Shown here: positions 46,817 to 57,755 of the stretch, piece by piece | Numbering within the stretch: the first letter of the stretch is position 1 | Layout: the number at the start of each line of letters is the position of its first letter | Assembly: GCF_963576675.1 (NCBI RefSeq) | Contig: NC_088915.1 | Coordinates: 6,329,001-6,393,000 of the forward strand | Source of the DNA: Euphorbia lathyris | Taxonomy: Eukaryota > Streptophyta > Magnoliopsida > Malpighiales > Euphorbiaceae | DNA length: 64,000 nucleotides | Reading direction: 5' to 3' | Notes under the pieces: model-generated | What the model was told of the DNA's origin: nothing | What the model saw: only the letters and a program-made list of their open reading frames with translations | The model's database searches: none | Made by a program: the position numbers and the translations under genes

Positions 46817-48307
46817 ATGGCTATGTACTTACAAATTGCAGCAGCTTTTGCTTTTGTTTGGATTCTTCTTCTTTGGCTATGGTGGTCTACCAGAAACTCA
46901 CTAGTCATTAACTGGCCTGTGGTTGGTATGGTGCCTGCACTGCTCTACAATGCTTCTAAAACCCACGATTTCGCCACTGCTGTTCTTCACCAGAATAATG
47001 GAACATTTTTTGTCAAAGGTCCTTGGTTCTCCTCCATGGACTTTCTCCTCACTAGTGATCCCATGAATGTTCATCACACTTTCAGCAAAAACTTCTCTAA
47101 TTATCCTAAAGGCCCTGACTTCAACCAGATCTTCGATTACCTGGGAGATGGAATTTTCACTGTCGATTCTGATAGCTGGAAAAATCAGAGGAATATGATT
47201 CATTCTTTGCTTAAAGACAAGAGGTTCGAGCTTGCAGTACATACCTCTTTGCACCAAAAGATCTCCAAATGTTTATTCTCAGTTCTGGACAGTGCCTGCA
47301 AATTGGGAAATGAGGTAGATTTAAAAGAGATGTTTCAACGTTTTACTTTCGATCATATCTGTGTTTTAGTTTTTGGTATGGATCCTAATACTATTATGTC
47401 CATGGAATCCCCAAGTGAACCTCAGAAAGCATTTGATGATATTGCACAAGTTTTCTTTTATCGCCATATTGTTCCTGGTGTTATTTGGAAGCTCCAGAGA
47501 TGGTTACAGATAGGAGAAGAGAAGAAGATGAGAAAAGCATGCGTTACTTTTGATAAATTTGTAGAGAATTGCATTCAAACAAAGCAACAAAAGGAATTCG
47601 ATGTGCTGACATACTTTCTGCAGATGGAAGATCAAAAAGACAATCTATCAAGCAAGTTTATAAGAGATATGGCTGTGAGTCTTATGGTTGCAGGAAGAGA
47701 TACAACAAGTTCTGCTCTTTTCTGGACATTTCGGCTGATTTCAACAAATCCATCTTCACAAAAAATGATCTTGAAAGAGATGGAACAACATTTTGGGACT
47801 GCTAATGATGATGATGACAACAAGTTGAGATTTTTGGATTTTGAGAAAATGGGGAAACTTGTTTATCTACATGGAGTTGTATGTGAGGCTCTAAGATTTT
47901 ATCCATCGGTACCATTTGAACGCAAAGTATCTATTGAATCAGATATTCTCCCGAGTGGTCATCATATATCTAAAAATACAAGGATTGTGTATTCTTTGTA
48001 TGCAATGGGAAGGATGAAGGAAATATGGGGTGAAGATTGCTTAGAATTCAAGCCGGAGAGATGGATTTCGGAGAGCGGAGGAATCAAACATCAACCATCA
48101 TATAAGTTTACAGCATTCAATGCTGGACCAAGAACTTGTTTAGGTAAAAATTTGGCATTTCTGCAGATGAAATCAGTTGTTTGTGCAGTCTTGTGGAATT
48201 ATTCTCTTCACTTCACTGAAAATCAGAATGTTTATCCATCTAGTTCTATCCTTCTTCATCCGAAAAACGGTTTGAAGGTTAGATTTTTCAAAAGACAGGC
48301 TTGTTAA
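46817..48307 (+). CDS. CYP96A-like cytochrome P450, 496 aa, intronless
   Basis: An endoplasmic-reticulum-bound monooxygenase of the CYP86 clan. Known CYP96A members, e.g. Arabidopsis MAH1 (CYP96A15), hydroxylate mid-chain alkanes in wax synthesis; the substrate here is not proven. Seen: N-terminal anchor (residues 5-22), WPVVG hinge (33-37), I-helix AGRDTT (292-297), ExxR EALR (357-360), PERW (413-416) and heme loop FNAGPRTCLG (434-443) with Cys441 as the iron ligand. Length and lack of introns fit the subfamily. All catalytic landmarks are intact, with no stop or shift. The start is at the only ATG before the anchor, after a short leader. The promoter is closely flanked by two MITEs, and duplicated 5' pieces lie 1-2.6 kb upstream, so a local cluster has decayed. 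Confidence 0.92.
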   Translation: MAMYLQIAAAFAFVWILLLWLWWSTRNSLVINWPVVGMVPALLYNASKTHDFATAVLHQNNGTFFVKGPWFSSMDFLLTSDPMNVHHTFSKNFSNYPKGPDFNQIFDYLGDGIFTVDSDSWKNQRNMIHSLLKDKRFELAVHTSLHQKISKCLFSVLDSACKLGNEVDLKEMFQRFTFDHICVLVFGMDPNTIMSMESPSEPQKAFDDIAQVFFYRHIVPGVIWKLQRWLQIGEEKKMRKACVTFDKFVENCIQTKQQKEFDVLTYFLQMEDQKDNLSSKFIRDMAVSLMVAGRDTTSSALFWTFRLISTNPSSQKMILKEMEQHFGTANDDDDNKLRFLDFEKMGKLVYLHGVVCEALRFYPSVPFERKVSIESDILPSGHHISKNTRIVYSLYAMGRMKEIWGEDCLEFKPERWISESGGIKHQPSYKFTAFNAGPRTCLGKNLAFLQMKSVVCAVLWNYSLHFTENQNVYPSSSILLHPKNGLKVRFFKRQAC

Positions 48308-48387
48308 GGAAAGAAGAATGAATGAAACACAGAATATATTAATAACTAGCTTTAGATATGAAATAATTTTGGACACATGTTGATAAA

Positions 48388-48393
48388 AATAAA
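48388..48393 (+). terminator. Possible polyadenylation signal of CYP96A
   Basis: AATAAA 80 nt after the stop codon. Confidence 0.4.
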
Positions 48394-48599
48394 GAAATAA
48401 TCAAATATAAACATATTTATATTTTATTTGTAAATTCTATTGAAGGAACATAATTTAGTTATTTTTAGATCAGAAGGAATTCCATGTTGTAGCAATCTCC
48501 TTTTATGGACAAAAGACAAGAGGGCAATGTAAGAATACACTATCTGAAGAATAATTTATATACCCGAAATTTAAAACAAGGAGAGGAGCAACAACAGGG

Positions 48600-49125
48600 A
48601 CCAAACGTATATCTCCAAAATAGGGGGTAAAAAGCAACACGATCACGGCACTAAAGTAGAGGGTATTTGCATTGGTGGTCATTAATGTAAAATTTTCGTC
48701 AATAAAGTCACCAAACTAGCACTCTCCGTCAATAAAGTCACTACGACAGAATCTGGCAACTTGCTCCACCGGAATACTGACGTCAACAACACATCATAAA
48801 TATGATTAGAGGAGTAGTCACTTGTTGTTCACATGCCTGTCAAGTGTCCATAAAAAGGAAAGAGAGTATCACACAAACTGACACTTGGAAGCCACGTGAA
48901 CAACACACGGCTGCCACATGACTGCGGCTCTAATTATGTTTAGATGTCGTTGACATCAACGTTCTGGTAGAGCAATTCGCCGGATTCGTGCCTAGTAACT
49001 TTATTGACGGATATGTGCTACTTTAACAACTTTATTATATCAAAATCTATTTTAGTGACCATCCGTGTAAATACTCTCTAGTTTGATGACAGTGGGTGCT
49101 TTTTACCCCTAAAAAATAATGGGAA
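48600..49125. mobile_element. Foldback MITE with 'gtcaataaagtcac' arms
   Basis: Left 'gggggtaaaaagcaac... ttcgtcaataaagtcacc', right 'aactttattgacgga...gctttttacccct' (inverted). The target duplication was not resolved. Confidence 0.65.
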
Positions 49126-49382
49126 GAAAGCAAGTGTAAGGGGATTTGTTTATCAAGGTACCATTCTTAGCTAGCCCATTTCGAAGATTTTATGAATTGA
49201 TAGAGATTTAACTTATTTACTGTTGGTATTTATAATTCTGATCAAAATTGGTTGAAGAGTATGGTCAGAAAACCTGTACTGTAAATCATCTAAGCATAAT
49301 AATGTGAGCTGGGATAGTAGGATTCACAACTCAATTGCAACCTAATTAAAGATCATCTTGACCTGAAAGTGCGAAAACATAC

Positions 49383-49477
49383 CTGCATCTCTTTAATTAG
49401 GTTCACATTCTTCATCAGCTGCTCCTCCCGTCCAGCAACAGCCATGTATCTTCCACTTGAGGTGTATGGACCAAGAT
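49383..49477 (-). pseudogene. Lone exon resembling WDR46/UTP7 (U3 snoRNP) gene
   Basis: A 95 nt open exon flanked by AG (49478-49479) and GT (49381-49382) on the minus strand. It encodes LGPYTSSGRYMAVAGRE and NLIKEMQ, similar to the first WD-repeat region of the nucleolar protein UTP7/WDR46. The residues between (EEQLMKNV) depart from the family. I found no other exon nearby, so it is probably a captured or abandoned exon. Confidence 0.45.
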
Positions 49478-49883
49478 CTACACATTTTAGAACGATTTTA
49501 AGAACACTGGAAATAACCACGAAATAGGGCTAAATTAGAGTTCACAATATAGGGCTAGAACTCATTATCTCCATTCATAATTAACTATACATTGTAGAGA
49601 AATGGAAAGGAACGCAAATATGATAATAGACAACCTGGTAGGATTATTTTGAAATATATACAAATACAGGGATAGAGAAGAAGGAGAGATCATACAGAGC
49701 GAGCTCCATTGCGGCTAGAAAACCCTGCTCTTATCATTTCCATCAGTTCTCTTTTACTTCCATTACAACTCTCAACAAGAAGGGTTAGGAATGCAGAATT
49801 ACGAGTGAGCTACACAGGTGAAGAGAAGAGACTGCCACTGACATTTGCTCTCTTGTTACTATAGTTAGCACCAAGAGCACCTC

Positions 49884-50482
49884 CGCTAATTAAAAATCTA
49901 GCACATATTTACATATCTAACCCACTTTGCTTCTATCTCACCAAAATAGATACTTTCATCCACTTTGGATAAAATTACCCTTAGTTCTCCTTCTTCTTCT
50001 TCTTCTTCTTCAGTTCTTCTTCTTCAATTTCTGATACCAATCGTTAGAGATTTTTGAAGTATTATGTTCAATTTTCCGTAGAAATAGTATTTTTAACTTA
50101 TACGTCTCGCTGTTCTTGCCTCTTTCTTCTGTAATGGTATCGTTTCAATTTCCTCCATTTTTCTCCATTGTTGTCGTATTTATGACGTCACAAATGCGAC
50201 ATTGCAGCAGTTCAATTGTTATATTTTTTTGTTTCTCATTTTTTGAGCTTTCCATCCTAATCCTCTTCCATAGACACTAATTCCTTAAAGGTTGAACGAA
50301 ACATAATATCTTCTCTCTATAAACCACCGTCTTTTCGTTGGTTTGGGATGGTGAAGAAGACGTTAAGAGTCTGAGGAAGAAAGTGAATTGAAATAAATGT
50401 ATTATTGTCCAAAGTGGATGAAAGTATCTAATTTTGTGAGATGGAAGCAATTGATCCTTTTAGTTGGTCTATATTTGTAAGT
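49884..50482. mobile_element. Element F2: short F-family member
   Basis: Left arm 'acatatctaacccactttgcttctatctcacc' type and its inverse at about 50400-50475, as in F1. Middle nearly the same as F1 but with the palindromic array reduced to about 50 bp (50165-50215). Duplication not resolved. Confidence 0.7.
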
Positions 50483-50552
50483 TTTATAAATAATTGATTT
50501 CAGTGATTTAAGAGTAAGCTTTTGAGGTTCTCACTAACAAAAAAAAAAAGTA

Positions 50553-50737
50553 AGGTGCTGTTTGATAAAATTGAAAATTAAGTGTTGAAAAAATAAGTAC
50601 TGGATTTTAAGTGTTGGATATTATAAGTGCTGAAAATATTGAATGATAGTTGATAATGTTTAACTTAAAATATGTTAAGTTAAATATGTTGACTTGTCAA
50701 AATAAGTGTTTTTTAACTTAATTAACTAATTTAAATG
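50553..50737. mobile_element. Truncated PIF/Harbinger-like MITE
   Basis: Left two-thirds of the family at 39146-39438; the right end is replaced by a SINE at 50738. Confidence 0.6.
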
Positions 50738-50946
50738 GCGGTGAAGCTCTTAGCTTAGTGGTTGAGAACTTACCTATGCATTGGGATGTCATGAGTTCGA
50801 ACCACATCCGGGTCTGGTGGGGATTTTTCTTTCTTCTTAATGTAAGCGTATTGTCTGGTGCACTACACGTCCTGCTAAGCGAGGATCCGAGTGGGGTCTC
50901 ACTATAAGGGTGTACTGAGAGCAAGTCTTTCCCTACCAGTTTTTTT
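50738..50946 (+). mobile_element. tRNA-derived SINE
   Basis: A-box-like TAGCTTAGTGGTTGAG and B-box-like GAGTTCGAACC about 40 nt apart (50754-50803), unrelated body, ending in a T-run (50939-50945). Confidence 0.7.
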
Positions 50947-51032
50947 GGCAAGAAGCCACTCTTAAAACTCGAACTCGTAACCTCTCGGTCACATGACAAC
51001 AACGTTTACCGTTGTGCCAAGACTCGCCCTTT
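50947..51032 (-). mobile_element. Au-type SINE 5' fragment
   Basis: On the minus strand: GGGCGAGTCTTGGCACAACG, CATGTGACC and GAGTTCGAG, the start of the plant Au SINE with both Pol III boxes. It is truncated exactly where the other SINE ends. Confidence 0.65.
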
Positions 51033-51299
51033 GTAGAGACAAAAAAATTTAAAAAACTTTACGTTACTCCCATTAACTCCCAATTTGGAGGTTAGAGTTT
51101 GGAGGTTAAATAAAGTAAAATTTAACTTCAAATAACCTTCATTTATTCTAAAAAAAAACAACTCTCAAACAAAGTTAACTTGATATTTAACCTTCCATTA
51201 CTCCCATTTACTTTTATTAACCCCCTCCCAAACAAGGACAATGGATATTACCTATGTTTATGTTTGCCGAGGATATACTCCTCAATAATAAATTATTAA

Positions 51300-51366
51300 G
51301 GGTTAAGGTGTAAAAATACCCATAACGTTTTGGGTGAGGAGCAATTTTACCTCTAACATCTAATAA
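51300..51366. mobile_element. MITE family I, left end only
   Basis: GGGTTAAGGTGTAAAAATAC; cut after about 67 bp by element E3. Confidence 0.7.
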
Positions 51367-52006
51367 GTGGATTGCTAAATACCGTCCCATTTTACTTATC
51401 ACCATCTCCATTTGGATTTTTTTTGCCATTCTCATAATTTTGATCAAAAACTCAAAATTCTCTCTCCAAAATCATAAACTCGAATAACAATAATTGAAAT
51501 TATGAAAATAATTGATACGTGACAACTCAAGAACCCCGAAAATGGATGATTACGAGTCGAAAACATTAAACTTTACGTTTTTTTATCAAATAAATCATGA
51601 AAATAATGCTTATATTTTGTGACGATTTTACATTTTTTCTCACAAAAAATTTGTCGATTTTCATATTATTTTTATGCCTAAGCGGAGGAATCCCTTGCTC
51701 GGCCTATGGGCAAGCGGGAGAATCTCCCACATGGCCTTTGGGCAGATGGGATCCGGCCTGTCCAAAGGCGGGATTTTCTCCCGCCGATGCCAAATGCAAG
51801 TATAAAAAAAATTCTAAATCGTCGATTTCCGGAGTTCTCAAATCCATTTTTTACCTCGTTTTCGAAATCGTCCATTTTTTGAGTTCTCGAGTCCATATTT
51901 TTTTTATAATTCCGGTTTTACTCGAGAGTGAGAGAATTTTCAGTAGGAAAAATTATCAAATAGGAGGCAGTGATAAGTAAAACGGGAGCGGTAAATAGCA
52001 ACACCC
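51367..52006. mobile_element. Element E3: E-family element
   Basis: Ends GTGGATTGCTAAATACCGTC and (reverse) GGGTGTTGCTATTTACCGC with about 37 bp arms. Core 51675-51800 of 'gggagaatctccc/gggattttctccc' and 'ggcctatgggcaagc' strings. Target duplication eroded. Confidence 0.75.
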
Positions 52007-52262
52007 AATAATAATAGCTTAAACTACTATTTACCCATCGCTCAATCTAAGTTTTTATCATTTGGCCCATAACTTATTATTTACATTTAGTTCATGACGT
52101 ATCTCAATTGGTGAAACTTCACGCAATTTGAAAAGAGACTTAACAGAACTGTTATTATATTGACATGTGATGATATTTTGACACTTATTACCTGTTTGAT
52201 TTACTTGTTATTTGTTGTTGCTGTTTATTGTTAAGGTATTAAACCTAATTAATTAAATTAAA

Positions 52263-52497
52263 AAAATAAAAACAAATTGCTAAACAAAAGTTTATCAAGT
52301 CCAAGATGGTGTTTGCTTACTCCATTTTTTCCTTGTTGATTGTTTTTCATATCAAAAAGGAGGGATTTCATAGTTCTCTAATTAAATACTTAAATGAAAA
52401 ACAATCAACAAAAGAAAATGGAGTAAACAAACACCCCCTCCGACTTGATAAACTTTTGTTTAGCAATTTGTTTTTTATTTTTTTAATCTAATTAATT
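52263..52497. repeat. Hairpin with about 95 bp imperfect arms
   Basis: 'aacaaattgctaaacaaaag' through 'ttgttgattgtttttcat' is matched in reverse by 52393-52474. Spacer of about 45 bp. Confidence 0.7.
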
Positions 52498-52498
52498 A

Positions 52499-52929
52499 GG
52501 CTTAATACCTTCTCAGCCCCCCAAATTGTCCTAATACTATAACTGAGCTCCGAACTTAGACTTGTGACAACTAACCCCCTCAATTTGCTTATTATTTGGA
52601 ACAAATAACCTCTTAAATAGGTCAATTAGAACAAATAACTCCCCAATCTGCTTATTTGGAACAAATAACCCCTAAACCTAAAAAAATATTCAATATAATA
52701 TTACATTAAAAATAAAAGGTTTCCAAAATATTGGTTGATACATCTAACTAATCTACTGATACATTAACTAAATGGCAAAAAAAAAAATCTCGAAATCACA
52801 AATATTAACCTATTTGAAGGGTTATTTGTTGCAAATAAGCAAGTTGATGAGGGTTAGTTGTCACAAGTTTAAATTTAGGGGTCGGTTGCAGTATTGAGAC
52901 AATTTGAGGGGTTGAAAAGTTATTAAGCC
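52499..52929. mobile_element. MITE family J, copy 4
   Basis: Ends GGCTTAATACC and TTATTAAGCC. Perfect 9 bp duplication AATTAATTA (52490-52498 and 52930-52938). Confidence 0.88.
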
Positions 52930-53228
52930 AATTAATTATTTTTACATAAGAAAATTTATGTGAAAAATAAACTTTAAGACATGCAACATGTCAAGTCTAT
53001 GTGTCAAAATATGACCACATATAGGAAAATAATAGTTTTGTCAAGTTTCCATATAAATTTGGTAAAATTCCACAAGTTGAAATAGTTCCGGAGCAAAATG
53101 TGATCGAATAATAGATCAAAAGCCAAATGATAAACGTTTGAATAAGTAAAGGACTAAATAACACTTTAGGCCCTATAATAATGAGTCACAATTTCACAAG
53201 ATCTGTTTGGAGATAAGAGTATCACATT

Positions 53229-53656
53229 TACGCTTGTTCACGGGTTCGGGTACCTACTCGGTCCATCTAGGCCCGTATCCCTTGGATTGAGTTTGGACAT
53301 AAAAATTTATCTTTAGGTCCAGATCGGTTCAGGTCGCTAAAGCCCACCCTTTTTAGACGGGTTTGGAATTTATAAAAATAGCATGGGCTCAGCCCGATCC
53401 GATCTGTCTATCGATATTAATTAATAAAATTTATATATTAATATTTATGTTTAAGTATAAATTTAATTTTTTATGATTAAAAATTATACATACTGTATAT
53501 ATTTTGGTGGGTTTGTATGAGTTGGGTTTAAGATTTGATTTTTGAAATCCAAACCCAGCTTGGTCCGAGTCCCTCTAAATTAACAGTGGGTTGGATTGGA
53601 CTTATACTGAGCATTTTTACATAAAAACCTGTTAGGTCTGGCCCGAGCCCAGCCCA
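53229..53656. mobile_element. hAT-like element, relative of 8316-9315
   Basis: 'tacgcttgttcacgggttcgg' at the left and 'cagcccatgaacatta' at the right, inverted, with the same inner motifs. It ends at the PPR gene's 5' region. Confidence 0.5.
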
Positions 53657-53756
53657 TGAACATTATTCACTTAGGGTTTTTCTCATTCCCATCCTCTATT
53701 CTCCACTTCTTGGGGTTTTCACTCTCTGGTCTGCAACTCCACGATCCACCAAGTCT

Positions 53757-54440
53757 ATGCTTAGACGCCGTCTTCTTTCTCCCTCTTCGGTTCGACTTCT
53801 GGTTCGATCTTCATTTCGTCAGTTCTTTGGTATCATTTCTCCTCTCCATACTCGTACTTCACCCTCAAGGTCAGATGATTTCGTTTCTTCTTTTGATAAA
53901 TTTCTTCTTATGAATCCCTTACCTGCTACTCAATTCAATAATTTATTGTTTGAGCTTAGAAAGATGAAACCTTCAGTCATTCGGTTCAACAAATTGTTGT
54001 CTGCATTTGTTAGGATGAAGCGTTTTCAGGCTGCCATTTCTTTCTCAGAGCAGATGGAATACATGAGAATAAGACCTGATATTTATTCTTGTAACATCTT
54101 GATTAATTGCTTCTGCAAGTTAGATCGCGTGGGTTTTGGATTCTCTGTTCTCGCCAAAATTTTCAAAATTGGTTTTCAGCCTGACATTATGCAAGCTATG
54201 TAAAATTGCTGAGGCGGTGATCTTGTTTAATAAGATAGATAAACCTAGTGTGTATATTGGAAACGTCCATGTGGCTAAGTGTTTGATCGAAAGAATGAGA
54301 GGTTGCAAGCCTAATGTGGTGGTGTATAGTACCATCATTGATGGTCTTTGCAAGCATAATTTAGCTACTCAATCCTTTGACCTTTTCAAAAAGATAGGTA
54401 TTTTACCTAATATTGTTACTTATAGCTCGTTAATTCATGG
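53757..54440 (+). pseudogene. PPR gene (P-class, Rf-like), 5' part
   Basis: Starts MLRRRLLSPSS with a basic, Ser/Arg-rich presequence of mitochondrial type. PPR repeats follow: FNKLLSAFVRMKRFQAAISF, YSCNILINCFC, VVYSTIIDGLCK and VTYSSLIHG. A deletion at about 54190 shifts the frame between the second and third repeat. The reading stops at 54440 where a 6 kb insertion begins. The missing rest is at 60460-61398. PPR proteins of this class bind organelle RNA; this copy cannot make one. Confidence 0.85.
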
Positions 54441-54840
54441 TTGTGAAAGGCGATCGCCGAGGTGCTAAAGGCGACCGCCTCACCTCGCCAGGCAAGAGGC
54501 GATCAAGGCATTGAGGCGATCGCCTATTGCATCTGAGGCGTTTTAGGCAACTTTTAAGGGGAAAAAAAGAAGATTTAAAGGTGAGATTTCAAATAAATGA
54601 TAAGAAACAATAAAAGCTTCCAATATTGATTAAACTTCCTTGCCTTTCAACAGAATTTTGCTGTTATATCCATAGTTGTGAAAGGCGATCGCTTCGGTCG
54701 CCTCAGGCGAGAGGCGATCCTTCCATTGCCTCAGTGCCTTGTAAGGCAGCAAGGTGCTAAAGGCGACCGCCTCACCTCGCCAGGCGAGAGGCGATCAAGG
54801 CATTGAGGCGATCAAGGCATTGAGGCGATCGCCTCTTGCA
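54441..54840. repeat. GGCGATCGCC-type palindromic repeats (left arm)
   Basis: Many copies of 'ggcgatcgcct', 'gaggcgatc' and 'gcgaccgcctcacctcgcc'. The counterpart is at 60105-60430. Very CpG-rich. Confidence 0.85.
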
Positions 54841-55443
54841 TCTGAGGCGTTTTAGGCAACTTTTAAGGGGAAACAAGAAGATTTAAGGGTGAGATTTCAA
54901 ATAAATGATAAGAAACAATAAAAGCTTCCAATATTGAGTAAACTTCCTTGCCTTTCAACAGAATTTTGCTGTTATATCTCTGTTACATCTATATCTTCAA
55001 GAGCCAAGAGCTTCTCTTCTACCTTTCTAAATTCCTGCTCTGAATTTTGAATTTTTTTTTGCCATGCAACAAATTTTTAATCTTGATTCCTTATTTGTTG
55101 TTATGATGTGTTGTGGTGTGGTGAGTAGGTGGTAGTGGAGGTAGCTGGTAGTGGTAACAATGTGTTGGCTGGATTTAATAGTGCCAAGTGTTAACACTAG
55201 TGGAAGATTTCATCACAATTAAATAATAGTTCTATGAGTCTAGAATATAAGACTAGACTCAGAATTATTATTTAATTTTTTGAGTTAATCTAATTTTGTG
55301 TGTAAAAATTTAGTGTAAAAATAAAATCTACATGTATTTTAATTTTTTGAGTTAATTTAATTTTTTGTGTTTTTTTAATTTGTTTCTCGCCTCACGTCCG
55401 AGAGGCTCTCGCCTCGCCTCAAGGCGATATTTTGCCCTTATCG

Positions 55444-57387
55444 ACAAGCAGTAAAGAGTAAGAGAGAATCCTATAAACTATTGGGGAAATGTAGGAGTGA
55501 CGAGAACTACGAAAAATACAAAGAGGCTAAAAGGGAAGTAAAGAAGGTCATACGAGATGCTAGAGCAAAGGTGAATCGGGATCTGTATACAAGATTGGAT
55601 ACGAAAGAAGGGGAAAGAGACATATATAGAATTGCTCGGATGAGAGATAGGAAGACGCGAGATCTCGGAAAAGTTAAATGTGTGAAGGATGTGGACCAGA
55701 AAGTCCTAGTTGGAGATAAGGATATCAAGGAACGATGGAGGTCCTATTTTGATGACTTATTTAATGGAGATCGCCAACAAGATGTTGGAGATATAAGTAT
55801 CCATCACGATATGATAAATCATGAATGCCTGCGGAGAATTCAAAAGGGTGAAGTCAAAATGACATTAAGTAAGATGAAGTTGAAGAAAGCAGTAGGACCT
55901 GATGGCATCCCTATTGAGATTTGGAGATGTTTGGGAGAAAGAGGAATCGAATGGTTGACGACGTTCTTCAACAAAATTTGGAGAAACAATAAGATGCCAT
56001 CAGAATGGAGGAAAAGTACCTTAATCCCTTTGTATAAGAACAAAGGCGATGTCCAAGATTGTGCCAACTATCGGGGAATCAAATTAATGAGTCACACTAT
56101 GAAACTTTGGGAGCGAGTGATTGAACAAAGGCTAAGGAGGACGGTGAAGATCTCGGAAAACCAGTTTGGCTTTATGCCGGGAAGATCAACTATGGAAGCC
56201 ATCCATCTAATGAGACAATTAATGGAGCACTATCGAAATAAGAAGAAAGACTTGCATATGGTTTTCATTGACTTGGAGAAAGCATATGATAAGGTACCAA
56301 GGGAAGTACTTTGGTGGGCCTTGACAAGGAAAGGCATTTCGCGGAAATATATTGACATCATAAAGGACATGTATGAGGGAGTATGCACGAGTGTACGTAC
56401 TAGTGTTGGGAAGACTGAAGAGTTTCCTATTACGATTGGAGTGCATCAAGGTTCCGCACTAAGCCCATTTCTTTTTGCCATCGTTATGGATGAACTAACA
56501 AGTTCACTTCAAGATGGTATACCATGGTGCATGCTGTTTGCAGATGATATTGTGTTGGTTGATGAGACGAAAGAAGGAGTGGAGATGAAGTTGGAACTAT
56601 GGAGGCAAACTCTAGAATCTAGAGGCTTTAAGTTGAGTCGAAGTAAGACAGAATATTTGGAGTGTAAGTTTAGCGGCCGTAGGAGTAGGGAGGTAGGGAC
56701 AATCACCCTAGATGGGAGAGTTGTTCAGGCCTCGGATTGCTTCCGGTATTTAGGATCTATTATCCAAACGGATGGAGAAGTAGATGGAGATGTTGCTCAT
56801 AGGATTAAAGCTGGTTGGTCGAAGTGGAAGAGTGCTACGGGTTTCCTTTGTGATCCCGGCATGCCTAATAGATTGAAGGGAAAATTCTACCGGACGGCAA
56901 TTAGACCAGCATTGTTATATGGTACGGAGTGTTGGGCAGTGAAACACTGCCACATCCATAAGATGCCGGTGGCGGAGATGCGTATGTTGAGATGGATGTG
57001 TGGTCACACGAGAAAGGACCGGGTGCGTAATGAAATAATTAGGACAAAAGTAGGGGTCACATCTATTGAGAATAAAATGAGAGAAAACCGACTAAGGTGG
57101 TTTGGCCATGTGAGACGTAGAGCGCTTGATGCGCCGGTTAGGAGAACCGAAGAGTGGCAAAGGGATGTAGTGGTGAGGGGTAGGGGAAGACCTAAGCAAA
57201 CTTGGAGGAGGGTGATCGAGAGCGATATGAGTTTATTGGGAATTGAGGAAAATATGGTAGTGGATAGGACGGAGTGGAGGGAGCGAATCTGTGTCGCTGA
57301 CACGACTTGATTTTCACGGTTTTATATGATGGTTCATGTTAGCCGACCCCGAATCATTTCGGGACTAAGGCTTTGTTGTTGTTGTTG
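55444..57387 (+). mobile_element. RTE-clade LINE, 5'-truncated
   Basis: Ends with (TTG)n as RTE elements do. TTATCG is duplicated at 55438-55443 and 57388-57393. Inserted in L2 of the left arm only. Confidence 0.85.
55481..57310 (+). CDS. RTE-type reverse transcriptase, C-terminal 609 aa, open
   Basis: One unbroken frame, open from the very start of the truncated element (55444). Reverse transcriptase landmarks: VGPDGIP (residues 138-144), an Asp in [10 protein letters not shown] (about 264), [10 protein letters not shown] (320-329) and the catalytic FADD (353-356). A C-terminal region follows with [10 protein letters not shown] and [10 protein letters not shown], typical of plant RTE. The apurinic endonuclease domain is missing, so it cannot move by itself. 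The absence of stops points to a young copy. The listed start codon is arbitrary. Confidence 0.88.
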   Translation: MGKCRSDENYEKYKEAKREVKKVIRDARAKVNRDLYTRLDTKEGERDIYRIARMRDRKTRDLGKVKCVKDVDQKVLVGDKDIKERWRSYFDDLFNGDRQQDVGDISIHHDMINHECLRRIQKGEVKMTLSKMKLKKAVGPDGIPIEIWRCLGERGIEWLTTFFNKIWRNNKMPSEWRKSTLIPLYKNKGDVQDCANYRGIKLMSHTMKLWERVIEQRLRRTVKISENQFGFMPGRSTMEAIHLMRQLMEHYRNKKKDLHMVFIDLEKAYDKVPREVLWWALTRKGISRKYIDIIKDMYEGVCTSVRTSVGKTEEFPITIGVHQGSALSPFLFAIVMDELTSSLQDGIPWCMLFADDIVLVDETKEGVEMKLELWRQTLESRGFKLSRSKTEYLECKFSGRRSREVGTITLDGRVVQASDCFRYLGSIIQTDGEVDGDVAHRIKAGWSKWKSATGFLCDPGMPNRLKGKFYRTAIRPALLYGTECWAVKHCHIHKMPVAEMRMLRWMCGHTRKDRVRNEIIRTKVGVTSIENKMRENRLRWFGHVRRRALDAPVRRTEEWQRDVVVRGRGRPKQTWRRVIESDMSLLGIEENMVVDRTEWRERICVADTT

Positions 57388-57755
57388 TTATCGCCTCGGC
57401 TCGCCTTTAACAACTATGGTTATATCTCTATTACATCTATATCTTCAAGAGCCAAGAGCTTCTCTTCTACCTTTCTAAGTTCCTGCTCTGAATTTTGAAT
57501 TTTTTTTTTGCCATGCAACAAATTTTTAATCTTGATTCCTTATTTGTTGTTATGATGTGTTGTGGTGTATTGACAGACACTATGTAGTTGAAGTACCATT
57601 AATACAATTAGTTTAATCATACCAAGTTGATTATGTAGTCGATAACGATAAGCTTTAGAACCTAATCTGATCGCTCTTTAGAATTTATTAGATAGTAAGG
57701 GTTTTTACCCAGGTTTCATGATTCACATTCAATTAAACCCTTCATTTTTTTTCAG

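Larger units (their letters stand above)
52017..53172. mobile_element. Foldback MITE, host of the J copy and a hairpin
   Basis: Left 'gcttaaactactatttacc', right 'ggactaaataacactttaggcc' (inverted). Same family as 44592-45033. Confidence 0.65.
54671..57418. mobile_element. Element L2 nested in L1 (left arm)
   Basis: Ends CATAGTTGTGAAAGGCG and AACAACTATG. 8 bp duplication GTTATATC at 54663-54670 and 57419-57426. The same insertion with the same duplication is present in the right arm (GATATAAC at about 59541 and 60204). Confidence 0.8.

Noticed and set aside
46901..48376. Minus-strand frames opposite CYP96A
   Set aside because: Shadows of the P450 reading frame.
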